The notes beneath the pieces are model-generated. The model was not told the origin of the DNA. It made no database searches and was given only the letters and a program-made list of their open reading frames with translations. Shown piece after piece: positions 1-5,990 of a DNA stretch of 16,851 nt. The position numbers and the translations under genes are program-made. The first letter of the stretch is position 1; each line of letters starts with the position of its first letter. Source of the DNA: Nocardioidaceae bacterium (lineage in GTDB: Bacteria; Actinomycetota; Actinomycetes; Propionibacteriales; Nocardioidaceae); contig JAICRS010000039.1 of assembly GCA_025966335.1 (NCBI GenBank), forward strand, positions 1 to 16,851, read 5' to 3'.

Positions 1-1
1 C

Positions 2-40
2 GCAGGCTGGTTCCGGGTGATGCGGGCCGAGGTCAAGTAG
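2..40 (+). CDS. 3' end of an upstream gene, product unknown
   Basis: The first bases read in one frame as the last twelve codons of a gene entering from the left: residues AGWFRVMRAEVK followed by TAG at 38-40. The stop lies 23 bases before the rph start, and the codons have the G/C-rich third positions of neighbouring genes. Too little is present to assign a family. In several actinobacteria a metallo-beta-lactamase-fold gene precedes rph, but nothing in these residues confirms that. It could also be a chance open frame, because only 39 bases are visible. Confidence 0.4.
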   Translation, partial: AGWFRVMRAEVK

Positions 41-50
41 CGGGCTGCCC

Positions 51-56
51 TAGGGT
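51..56 (+). promoter_or_regulatory. Probable -10 element of a leaderless rph promoter
   Basis: TAGGGT fits the actinobacterial -10 pattern TAnnnT and ends 7 bases before the ATG at 64. Transcription would therefore start at or next to the start codon. No Shine-Dalgarno sequence precedes the ATG, which agrees with a leaderless transcript. No good -35 is visible. The same hexamer sits at the same distance from the ATG in two other genes of this window. Confidence 0.4.
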
Positions 57-63
57 CGGGCAC

Positions 64-795
64 ATGACTGACGCACCCGCCCGCGCCGACGGCCGCCAGG
101 ACGACGAGCTCCGCGAGATCCGGATCACCCGCAACTGGCTGGACCACGCCGCCGGCTCGGTGCTGGTGGAGTTCGGGAGGACCCGGGTCCTCTGCGCGGC
201 ATCCGCCACGGTCGGCGTACCCCGCTGGCGGAAGGACTCCGGCCTGGGCTGGGTCACCGCGGAGTACGCGATGCTGCCGTCCTCGACGCACACCCGTTCC
301 GACCGCGAGTCGGTCAAGGGACGGATCGGTGGGCGTACCCACGAGATCTCCCGGCTGATCGGCCGGTCGCTGCGCGCGGTCATCGACTACAAGGCGCTCG
401 GCGAGAACACCATCGTCCTCGACTGCGACGTGCTGCAGGCCGACGGCGGCACCCGGACCGCGGCGATCACCGGTGCGTACGTCGCACTCGCGGACGCCTG
501 TGCCCACCTCGGGGAGCAGAAGGCGCTCAAGGGCGACCCGCTGATCGGTTCGGTGGCCGCGGTGTCCGTCGGGATCATCGACGGCGAGCCGCGGCTCGAC
601 CTGCCCTACGAGGAGGACGTGCGCGCCGACACGGACATGAACGTGGTGATGACCGGCGACGGCAGGTTCATCGAGGTGCAGGGCACCGCCGAGCAGCAGC
701 CGTTCGACCGGTCCCTGCTCGACAGCCTGCTCGGCCTCGCGGAGAAGGGCTGCGCCGACCTGACCGCGATCCAGCAGGAGGCGCTCGGCCGATGA
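64..795 (+). CDS. rph: Ribonuclease PH (tRNA nucleotidyltransferase)
   Basis: This is a phosphorolytic 3'-to-5' exoribonuclease that trims the 3' trailer of tRNA precursors and acts as a cytosolic ring-shaped hexamer. The 243 residues match the usual family length. Family blocks are intact: DGRQDDELR near residue 9, the SVKGRIGGRTHEISRLIG stretch near residues 83-100, and DCDVLQADGGTRTAAITGA near residues 120-138, which holds the phosphate- and metal-binding residues. The ATG at 64 gives the normal N-terminus and has no ribosome binding site, fitting a leaderless message. The last codon and stop overlap the rdgB start by four bases (ATGA), so the two genes are translationally coupled. This gene pair is common in actinobacteria. 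Confidence 0.97.
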   Translation: MTDAPARADGRQDDELREIRITRNWLDHAAGSVLVEFGRTRVLCAASATVGVPRWRKDSGLGWVTAEYAMLPSSTHTRSDRESVKGRIGGRTHEISRLIGRSLRAVIDYKALGENTIVLDCDVLQADGGTRTAAITGAYVALADACAHLGEQKALKGDPLIGSVAAVSVGIIDGEPRLDLPYEEDVRADTDMNVVMTGDGRFIEVQGTAEQQPFDRSLLDSLLGLAEKGCADLTAIQQEALGR

Positions 796-1412
796 CGCGG
801 GTGTTCCTGGCCTCGCGCAACGAGAAGAAGCTCGTCGAGATGCGAAGAATTCTGCGCGGCTTCGTGCCCGACGTGGAGGTGCTCGGCCTCGACGACGTGA
901 CGGCGTACGACGAGCCGGCCGAGACCGAGCCGACCTTCGAGGGCAACGCGTTGATCAAGGCGCACGCTGCCGTGCTCGCGACAGGACTGCCGTCGCTGGC
1001 CGACGACAGCGGCCTGTGCGTGGACGCGCTCAACGGGATGCCCGGCGTGCTGTCCGCGCGCTGGGCGGGAACCGCGAAGGACGACAAGGCCAACAACGAG
1101 CTGCTCCTCGAACAGCTCGCCGACGTGCCCGACGAGCGCCGCGGGGCCCAGTTCCGGTGCGCGGTCGCGTTCGCCTACCCGGTGGGCGCGGCCGGTGTCG
1201 CCGAGCACGTCGTGCACGGGATCATGCCCGGACGGATCATCCGGGAGATGCGCGGCAGCGGCGGGTTCGGCTACGACGTCCTGTTCGTCGCCGACGGTCA
1301 CGACCAGACCTCCGCGGAGCTGCCGGCCGACGAGAAGGACGCGGTCTCGCACAGGGGCATGGCGCTGCGCGAGATCGCACCGACCGTGGCCGACGTACTC
1401 GCGGGACTGTAG
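792..1412 (+). CDS. rdgB: XTP/dITP diphosphatase (non-canonical purine NTP pyrophosphatase)
   Basis: A Ham1/RdgB-family housekeeping enzyme that hydrolyses dITP, ITP and XTP to the monophosphate plus pyrophosphate, keeping deaminated purines out of nucleic acids. The 206 residues are the normal length. Visible motifs are the N-terminal nucleotide-binding block (FLASRNEKKLVEM), the catalytic LADDSGLCVDALNGMPGV block near residue 70, the GGFGYDVLF loop that senses the base, and SHRGMALR near the C-terminus. The start overlaps the end of rph by four bases, so both genes are read from one message. The stop lies only 17 bp from the stop of the convergent ABC permease gene, with no obvious terminator between them. 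Confidence 0.97.
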   Translation: MTRVFLASRNEKKLVEMRRILRGFVPDVEVLGLDDVTAYDEPAETEPTFEGNALIKAHAAVLATGLPSLADDSGLCVDALNGMPGVLSARWAGTAKDDKANNELLLEQLADVPDERRGAQFRCAVAFAYPVGAAGVAEHVVHGIMPGRIIREMRGSGGFGYDVLFVADGHDQTSAELPADEKDAVSHRGMALREIAPTVADVLAGL

Positions 1413-1429
1413 CCGCGGACCGGCCTCGT

Positions 1430-2257
1430 CTAGTCCCGGGACCGGCGGCGGAACGCCGAGAGCGCGAGCGGGGCGAACACGGCGGTCAGCACGATCGACC
1501 AGGTGACCGCGACCAGCACCGGGTGCTGCAGTGGCCAGGCCGCGTCGGCGGGTGCGGGCAGACCGTTGCCCCACAGCTCCCGGCAGGCCTGGGTCAGCGC
1601 GGACACCGGGTTCCACTCCGCGATGAAGCGCAGCCACGACGGCATCTTCTCGGTCGGCGCGAAGGTGTTCGCGACGAACGTCAGCGGGAACATCACCGTG
1701 AACATGAACCCCTGCACGGCCTCGACGGTGCGCATCAGCGAGCCGACCCAGATCCCGAGCCAGATCATCGCGAACCCGAACAGCAGGAGCAGCAGGAACG
1801 CGAGGACGCCGTCGACGAACCCGTTCCGGATCCGCCACCCGATCAGCAGGCCGGTCGCGCCCATCACCGCGACGCCGATGCTGGAGTGGATCAGGCTGGA
1901 GATGCTGCGCCCGGTGAGCACCGAGGCCCGTGAGATCGGAAGCGACTTGAGCCGGTCGACGATCCCCTTCTGCAGGTCGTTCGTGAGCCCCATCGCGACG
2001 ATCGCGGAGGAGAACACCATCGTCTGCACCATGATCCCGGGCAGCAGGAACTCCTTGTAGTTCGTGCCGGGCACCTCGATGGAACCACCGAAGACGTAGG
2101 CGAAGAGCAGCACGAACATCACCGACTGCACGGTGACGTCGAGGAGCATCTCCGGCATCCGCCTGATGTGGATCAGGTTGCGCCACACCACCGTGACGGT
2201 GGCTCGCGGCAGCGACGGTGGCGCGATCACCGGGCGCGTGGTCTGCAGCGTCGTCAT
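1430..2257 (-). CDS. ABC-2 type exporter permease (DrrB-like)
   Basis: The membrane half of an ABC-2 family exporter. The 275 residues begin with a soluble N-terminus, followed by about six hydrophobic segments: roughly residues 40-57 (SVMFVLLFAYVFGG), 72-92, 118-140, 148-172, 180-200 and 246-266. The ABC-2 signature region with FVANTFAPTEKMPSWLRFIAEWNPVSAL is close to that of daunorubicin-resistance DrrB proteins. The ATG overlaps the stop of the upstream ATPase gene (ATGA), so the pair is co-translated and forms one transporter. The substrate is unknown; the family exports drugs, lipids or glycolipids. No biosynthetic or drug-resistance gene lies next to it to help. Confidence 0.92.
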   Translation of the reverse strand: MTTLQTTRPVIAPPSLPRATVTVVWRNLIHIRRMPEMLLDVTVQSVMFVLLFAYVFGGSIEVPGTNYKEFLLPGIMVQTMVFSSAIVAMGLTNDLQKGIVDRLKSLPISRASVLTGRSISSLIHSSIGVAVMGATGLLIGWRIRNGFVDGVLAFLLLLLFGFAMIWLGIWVGSLMRTVEAVQGFMFTVMFPLTFVANTFAPTEKMPSWLRFIAEWNPVSALTQACRELWGNGLPAPADAAWPLQHPVLVAVTWSIVLTAVFAPLALSAFRRRSRD

Positions 2258-3261
2258 GCCGACACTCCCGCGGTCTCCGGCTCGGCCGTATCGGTCGCGT
2301 CGTCCGTCGACTCGGCACGGTGCCCGGTCAGGTGCAGGAACACGTCGTCGAGGCTGGGCCGCTTCAGGCCGAGGTCGTCGACGGGGATCCCGCTGCTCTC
2401 GACGAGGTTGCCGATCCTGGTCATGTCCGCCAGTCCGTCGGCCTGGGCGGTGATCCGGCGGCTCGCCTCCTCGACGTGCAGCTCGGGGGAGCAGCTGCGG
2501 ATCAGCTCCACGGCCCGGCCGAGGTCGGCGGCGTGCGTGAGCGTGAGCACGACGCTGGCGGCGCCCGCCTGGTCCTTGAGATGGGTCGGTGTGCCGGCCG
2601 CGATCACCCTGCCCTTGTCGATCACCACGATGTCGTCGGCGAGGTGGTCGGCCTCCTCGAGGTACTGGGTGGTGAGCAGCAGCGTGGTGCCGTCACGGAC
2701 CAGGCCGCGCAGGACCTCCCACAGCTCGGTGCGGCTGCGCGGGTCCAGACCGGTGGTCGGCTCGTCGAGGAACAGCACGGGTGGCGCGGCGATCAGGCTG
2801 ACTGCCAGGTCGAGCCGGCGCCGCATGCCGCCGGAGTACGTCTTCGCCATCCGGTCGGCGGCGGCGGTGAGGTCGAACCGCTCCAGCAGGCTCTCGCTGG
2901 TCTCGCGGATGTAGCCGCGGGACAGGCCGGACAGCCTGCCGATCAGACGCAGGTTCTCCCGCCCGGTGAGCAGCTCGTCGACCGTCGCGGCCTGGCCGGT
3001 GAGGCCCATGCTGCGTCGGACCGCGTCGGGTTCCTGGATGATGTCGTGCCCGGCGACCCGGCCGGTGCCGCTGGTGGGCACGCTCAACGTGGTGAGCATC
3101 CGCACCGTCGTCGTCTTGCCGGCGCCGTTCGGGCCAAGCAGTCCGAGCACCGTCCCCTCCGGCACCACGAAGCTCACGCCGTCCACAGCGGTGTTGTCGC
3201 CGAAGCGCTTGACGAGATCGATGGCCTCCACGGCCGCGCCGGACATCCGTACCTGGTTCAC
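2254..3261 (-). CDS. ABC exporter ATP-binding protein (DrrA-like)
   Basis: The ATPase partner of the permease gene it overlaps. Walker A (GPNGAGKTT) is at residues 43-51. The Q-loop region TGQAATVDELLTGREN, the signature YSGGMRRRLDLA, Walker B with VLFLDEPTTGLDP, and the switch-like LLLTTQYLEEAD are all present. The C-terminal region past residue 220 resembles the extra domain (DUF4162) of DrrA-type ATPases. I chose the GTG at 3259-3261 because an excellent AAGGAGG lies 9 bases upstream (3271-3277). The longer open frame to 3312 has no such site and no family similarity. The 335 residues match DrrA length. It probably forms a two-gene operon with the permease. Confidence 0.93.
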   Translation of the reverse strand: MNQVRMSGAAVEAIDLVKRFGDNTAVDGVSFVVPEGTVLGLLGPNGAGKTTTVRMLTTLSVPTSGTGRVAGHDIIQEPDAVRRSMGLTGQAATVDELLTGRENLRLIGRLSGLSRGYIRETSESLLERFDLTAAADRMAKTYSGGMRRRLDLAVSLIAAPPVLFLDEPTTGLDPRSRTELWEVLRGLVRDGTTLLLTTQYLEEADHLADDIVVIDKGRVIAAGTPTHLKDQAGAASVVLTLTHAADLGRAVELIRSCSPELHVEEASRRITAQADGLADMTRIGNLVESSGIPVDDLGLKRPSLDDVFLHLTGHRAESTDDATDTAEPETAGVSA

Positions 3262-3270
3262 AACTGGTTC

Positions 3271-3277
3271 CCTCCTT
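3271..3277 (-). promoter_or_regulatory. Ribosome binding site that sets the DrrA-like start
   Basis: On the minus strand this reads AAGGAGG, a near-complete anti-16S match, followed by 9 bases and then GTG. It decides the start of the ABC ATPase at 3261 against an upstream in-frame codon at 3312. Confidence 0.75.
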
Positions 3278-3398
3278 GTGTGCTGTCCCGACCCCGGACA
3301 CAGGGCTCGCACTCAGGGATATGAGGTGCCTATCAAGGGGTGAAGTCGCGTGTCCACGGATTTATGCCGTGACCTGCCCGGTGGCCTGGTCCGGACGG

Positions 3399-4193
3399 TC
3401 AGTCGACTCCCTGGTCGAGGATCGCCTGGAACCGGGTCTGGACCTGGTTGTCACCGGACCTCTCCACCGTGCCGACGGTCGGCCGTCCCCACAGCCAGCA
3501 GTCGAGGTCCGCCGCCGTGCCGGTCACCGTCGCCGCCGCCTGGTCGCCCGGGTCCGTGTCGGCGACCACGATGTCCGGTTCGTCGCGCACCGTGCCTTCC
3601 GGGTCCGTGCCGGTGAACCTGCCCAGCGTCACCAGCCAGGGCCGGCCGGTGTCGCTGCTCCGGATCCGGAGGGTGCTGCCCGCCTCGGGCACGGTCCGGC
3701 CCCACTCCGGGACACCGCCGAACATGATGCGCAGCGCCTCGTCGACGCCGTCCGCAGCCAGCGCCGGGTCCATCGCGGTGCGTTCGACGTCGGCGGTCAG
3801 CTCGGCGTCCAGCCGGTGGATCAGCGCCTCGTGTGCCTGCCGACGCCGGGTGAACCCGGCGGTCTGCTCCTCGGACCAGGTCCAGCGGGCCTCCTGCGGC
3901 CCGGTCTCGGCCAGCGTCTTCTGCAACGTGGTGCTGGCGGCCTCGAAGAACTCGAGCAGCCCGGCTCGGTCGGAGGGACGCTCTGGGTGGTCCAGCGTCG
4001 AGGGGTCGGTCACCGCGTCGCGGACGATCGTGCCCCAGAACCACTGCACCTCGGCGAGGTGCCACAACAGGTCGTCGGTCGTCCAGTCGGGACAGGTCGG
4101 GACCTGCGCGTCCGCCGGCGCGTCCCGTAGAACCTCGGCGAACCGGGCGGACTCGGTGCGCAGATGGGTCAGGTAGTCAATCTCGGTGGCCAT
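3399..4193 (-). CDS. Maleylpyruvate isomerase N-terminal domain (MDMPI/DinB-fold) protein
   Basis: A member of the large actinobacterial family built on the metal-binding domain of mycothiol-dependent maleylpyruvate isomerase. The N-terminal four-helix bundle contains CPDWTTDDLLWHLAEVQWFW with His45, and later HEALIHR with Glu122 and His126. Together these form the H...ExxxH triad that binds the metal. The C-terminal half (from about residue 160) resembles the family's second domain, with a conserved DCWLWGR-like stretch near the end. The family includes mycothiol-dependent thiol transferases and isomerases, but most members have no known substrate. The ATG at 4193 is preferred over a TTG at 4205, although neither has a clear ribosome binding site. 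It lies upstream of and co-oriented with the ABC genes, separated from them by 137 bases. Confidence 0.85.
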   Translation of the reverse strand: MATEIDYLTHLRTESARFAEVLRDAPADAQVPTCPDWTTDDLLWHLAEVQWFWGTIVRDAVTDPSTLDHPERPSDRAGLLEFFEAASTTLQKTLAETGPQEARWTWSEEQTAGFTRRRQAHEALIHRLDAELTADVERTAMDPALAADGVDEALRIMFGGVPEWGRTVPEAGSTLRIRSSDTGRPWLVTLGRFTGTDPEGTVRDEPDIVVADTDPGDQAAATVTGTAADLDCWLWGRPTVGTVERSGDNQVQTRFQAILDQGVD

Positions 4194-4259
4194 GACAGCA
4201 GCCAACCACGTGCCACCGACAGAATGCGACGGGTTTGAGGGCCTGCGGTGCCGCCGGTT

Positions 4260-4652
4260 TCAGGCACCGGGATAGATCCGGTATCCCTTCATCTGCTTGT
4301 GCTCGAACGACTCGTAGAACTCCTCGGCCGAGTCGGTGATCAGGTCCATCCGCAGCGTCTGTGTGGACTGGAACGTCGCCATGGTCAACAGCCGCGCAAT
4401 GCCGCGACGGCGATGATCCGGGTGCACCGCGAGGAAGCACAGGTGCGACTGGAGCACACCGTCGCCGAGCGCCTGCGCCCACCCCACGACGGTTCCGTTC
4501 TCGACCGCGACGTACGCCGTGGAACCCGGTGCCGAGCACACCCGTCGTACGACGTCGGGGTCGGTCAGCGACGGCCACTGCACCGTGGTGGAGAGCTGCG
4601 CGATGCCGTCGGCGTGCCCGTTCTCGAACGGCACGATTTCCACAGAATCCAT
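4260..4652 (-). CDS. GNAT-family N-acetyltransferase
   Basis: A 130-residue single-domain acetyltransferase. The acetyl-CoA pyrophosphate-binding motif is clear as LAVHPDHRRRGIARLL (about residues 76-91), preceded by the beta-strand AYVAVENGTVVGWAQAL typical of the fold and followed by a C-terminal EEFYESFEHKQMKGYRIY, where the family places its last helix and strand. The acceptor is unknown. The ATG at 4652 begins MDSVEIVPFENGHADGIAQL and has a TAGGGT -10 seven bases upstream, so it is probably leaderless; in-frame codons further upstream give an unlike extension. Its first two bases overlap the possible start of the divergent HNH gene. Confidence 0.88.
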   Translation of the reverse strand: MDSVEIVPFENGHADGIAQLSTTVQWPSLTDPDVVRRVCSAPGSTAYVAVENGTVVGWAQALGDGVLQSHLCFLAVHPDHRRRGIARLLTMATFQSTQTLRMDLITDSAEEFYESFEHKQMKGYRIYPGA

Positions 4653-5244
4653 GACGGCGACCCTAACCAACCGCTTTCGTCGGTGGTCGTCCATACCGTC
4701 ACTGTATGGCCGAAAATACACAGAGGAGCTGCTCCGCGACGCGGTCGAGAACTCGGTATCGATCGCTGGGGTTCTGCGGCACCTCGGCGTCGTCCAGTCG
4801 GGTGGCATGCACGCGCACATCAGTCGGAGCATCAAACGATTCGGGATCGACACCAGCCACTTCACGGGCCAAGGGTGGCGAAGGAATCGGACGTTTCCTG
4901 ATCCGCGACCCGCGGAAGAGATCCTCAGGCTGATGCCTGTCGGCTCACCTCGAGCGAACGGCAAGCGGCTGAGGAAGGGACTGATCAAGGCAGGGCGAAG
5001 ATATGTGTGTGCCTCGTGCGCGAGCAGTGGTGTCTGGATGATGCGGGCGCTGACCCTGCACGTCGACCACATCAACGGCAACTATCTGGACTGCAGGCCG
5101 GAGAACCTCCGGTTTCTCTGCCCGAACTGCCACTCGCAAACGCCGACACACGCCGGCCGGAACAAGAACAGGCGCCAACGGGTCACGGTCGCGATCGAGG
5201 ACATGCCACTCTGCCTCGAGGAGAAGCCTGTTGGTGTCATCTAG
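4651..5244 (+). CDS. HNH endonuclease family protein
   Basis: A 197-residue protein with an N-terminal helical region (YTEELLRDAVENSVSIAGVLRHLG, a DNA-binding-like block common in actinobacterial HNH proteins) and a C-terminal HNH nuclease domain. The metal and zinc residues are complete: Cys120/Cys123 and Cys157/Cys160 make the zinc knuckle, and LHVDHINGN (His137, His140), Asn152 and His161 make the nicking centre. Codon choice is visibly less G/C-rich than in neighbours, which suggests horizontal transfer. The start is uncertain. ATG 4651 overlaps the divergent acetyltransferase start and adds about 19 residues that do not look like the family. A better-placed ATG at 4706 is one base out of frame. 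It ends 11 bases from a tRNA 3' end. Homologues are often phage- or island-borne, and the biological role is unknown. Confidence 0.82.
   Translation: MTATLTNRFRRWSSIPSLYGRKYTEELLRDAVENSVSIAGVLRHLGVVQSGGMHAHISRSIKRFGIDTSHFTGQGWRRNRTFPDPRPAEEILRLMPVGSPRANGKRLRKGLIKAGRRYVCASCASSGVWMMRALTLHVDHINGNYLDCRPENLRFLCPNCHSQTPTHAGRNKNRRQRVTVAIEDMPLCLEEKPVGVI
4660..4665 (-). promoter_or_regulatory. Probable -10 element of a leaderless acetyltransferase promoter
   Basis: On the minus strand the sequence is TAGGGT, then seven bases, then the ATG of the GNAT gene. This is the same arrangement as in front of rph. No ribosome binding site is present and no convincing -35 is visible. The element lies inside the first codons of the longest version of the divergent HNH gene. 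Confidence 0.4.
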
Positions 5245-5255
5245 CGGGCTCGCGG

Positions 5256-5329
5256 TGCGCCCGGTGAGATTCGAACTCACACTGTCCGCCACCTAAAGGC
5301 GGTGCCTCCTGCCGTTGGGCTACGGGCGC
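5256..5329 (-). tRNA. tRNA with UAG anticodon, tRNA-Leu(UAG)
   Basis: Read on the minus strand, 74 bases fold as a tRNA. The acceptor GCGCCCG pairs with CGGGCGC, followed by discriminator A. The anticodon stem CCGCC/GGCGG closes the loop TTTAGGT, giving anticodon TAG (codon CUA). The T arm is GTGAG-TTCGAAT-CTCAC. The D stem is short (GCC/GGC) with an eleven-base loop that contains the GG pair. CCA is not encoded. The anticodon and A73 indicate leucine. The variable region is only five bases (ACAGT), whereas leucine tRNAs normally carry a long arm. It lies 43 bases downstream of bcp on the same strand, so read-through from bcp is possible. Confidence 0.9.
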
Positions 5330-5372
5330 GCGACGCACAGTCTAGGTGTGAACGCCATGACCGGCGTGCCAT

Positions 5373-5849
5373 TCAGCCGGCGAGGCCGAGGTCCCGCTGC
5401 AGCTTGGCGACGTGCCCGGTGGCCTTCACGTTGTACTGCGCCACCTCGACCTTGCCGTTCTCGTCGACCACGAACGTCGAGCGGATCACGCCCTGCACGA
5501 CCTTGCCGTACATCTTCTTCTCGCCGAACGTGCCGTAGGCCTGCATCACCGACTTGTCCGGGTCGGACAGCAGCGTGATCGTCAGCGCGTCCCGCTCCCG
5601 GAACTTCGCCAGCTTCTCCGGCTTGTCCGGGGAGATCCCGAGCACCTCGTAGCCCGCGGCCTGCAACGAGGCCAGGGAGTCGGTGAAGTCGCAGGCCTGC
5701 TTCGTGCAGCCGGGCGTCATCGCGGCGGGGTAGAAGTAGACGATCACCTTCCGGCCGCGGAGCTCGGACAGCGAGACGGATGAACCGTCGTCCGAGGACA
5801 GGGTGAAGTCGGGCGCTGCGTCGCCGGGGGACAGGCGGTTCTCACTCAT
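5373..5849 (-). CDS. bcp: Thioredoxin-dependent peroxiredoxin (BCP/PrxQ type)
   Basis: An atypical 2-Cys peroxiredoxin that reduces hydrogen peroxide and organic hydroperoxides with electrons from thioredoxin, in the cytosol. The 158 residues are the standard length. The peroxidatic site reads YPAAMTPGCTKQACDF: peroxidatic Cys48 and resolving Cys53 are five residues apart, as in the alpha-helical BCP subgroup, with the supporting PxxxT of the active site. The start at 5849 is supported by GAGGAG about 7 bases upstream. It is transcribed away from cbiM. The 141-base shared spacer contains a perfect palindrome only 22 bases from this start, so the metal regulator proposed there could also touch bcp. 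Confidence 0.96.
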   Translation of the reverse strand: MSENRLSPGDAAPDFTLSSDDGSSVSLSELRGRKVIVYFYPAAMTPGCTKQACDFTDSLASLQAAGYEVLGISPDKPEKLAKFRERDALTITLLSDPDKSVMQAYGTFGEKKMYGKVVQGVIRSTFVVDENGKVEVAQYNVKATGHVAKLQRDLGLAG

Positions 5850-5870
5850 GTCCGATCTCCTCAGGGCCTT

Positions 5871-5889
5871 ATTGCGAACGATTCGCAAT
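5871..5889. promoter_or_regulatory. Perfect palindromic operator, Nur-box-like
   Basis: ATTGCGAACGATTCGCAAT is an exact inverted repeat: two 8-bp arms around three bases. Read as TTGCGA-N5-TCGCAA, it fits the published Streptomyces Nur box pattern tTGCaa-N5-ttGCAA. It stands in the bcp/cbiM spacer and overlaps the likely -35 of the metal importer. That is where a nickel-responsive Fur-family repressor would act. Other Fur-family or ArsR-type metal regulators remain possible. Confidence 0.65.
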
Positions 5890-5899
5890 AACGTACTAT
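5872..5899 (+). promoter_or_regulatory. Likely promoter of the metal importer operon
   Basis: TTGCGA (5872-5877) and TACTAT (5894-5899) are 16 bases apart and make a fair vegetative promoter. It would start transcription near 5906 and give a leader of about 85 bases. The -35 lies inside the palindrome, so a bound repressor would block RNA polymerase directly. Confidence 0.45.
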
Positions 5900-5908
5900 G
5901 CGTATGTG

Positions 5909-5936
5909 GCCCGGACGCTTCGGGGGAAGTCCGGGC
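5909..5936 (+). other. Stable hairpin in the cbiM leader
   Basis: GCCCGGAC (5909-5916) pairs perfectly with GTCCGGGC (5929-5936) around a 12-base loop at the very start of the predicted transcript. A second small stem, CGTCG/CGACG (5962-5974), follows just before the GGAGGAG ribosome binding site at 5982-5988. No uridine run follows, and no cobalamin or NiCo riboswitch core was recognised. It may stabilise the message or attenuate it. Confidence 0.4.
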
Positions 5937-5990
5937 CCGCCCCAACGTATCCACGTCCCGACGTCGTAGCGACGCCGCCCCGGAGGAGAC

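Noticed and set aside
606..2318. Open frame of about 570 codons on the minus strand across rph, rdgB and the permease
   Set aside because: It overlaps three recognised genes, the protein is low-complexity Arg/Ala/Asp-rich, and third-position G/C preference fits the other frames.
3318..3334. Imperfect palindrome GATA...TATC upstream of the ABC exporter
   Set aside because: Only the four outer bases on each side and one inner pair match, and no clear promoter overlaps it. Too weak to call an operator.
4247..4268. Stem GGTGCC/GGCACC overlapping the acetyltransferase stop as a terminator
   Set aside because: Only six base pairs with a ten-base loop and no U-tract. Such stems are frequent by chance at this GC content.
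4651..5329. Integrated prophage or genomic island at the tRNA
   Set aside because: A single HNH gene with no integrase, no attachment-site repeat and no other phage genes. Flanking genes are ordinary chromosome.
5900..5990. Cobalamin riboswitch in front of cbiM
   Set aside because: I looked for the conserved B12-box core and its long structured fold; the leader is too short and lacks the core.
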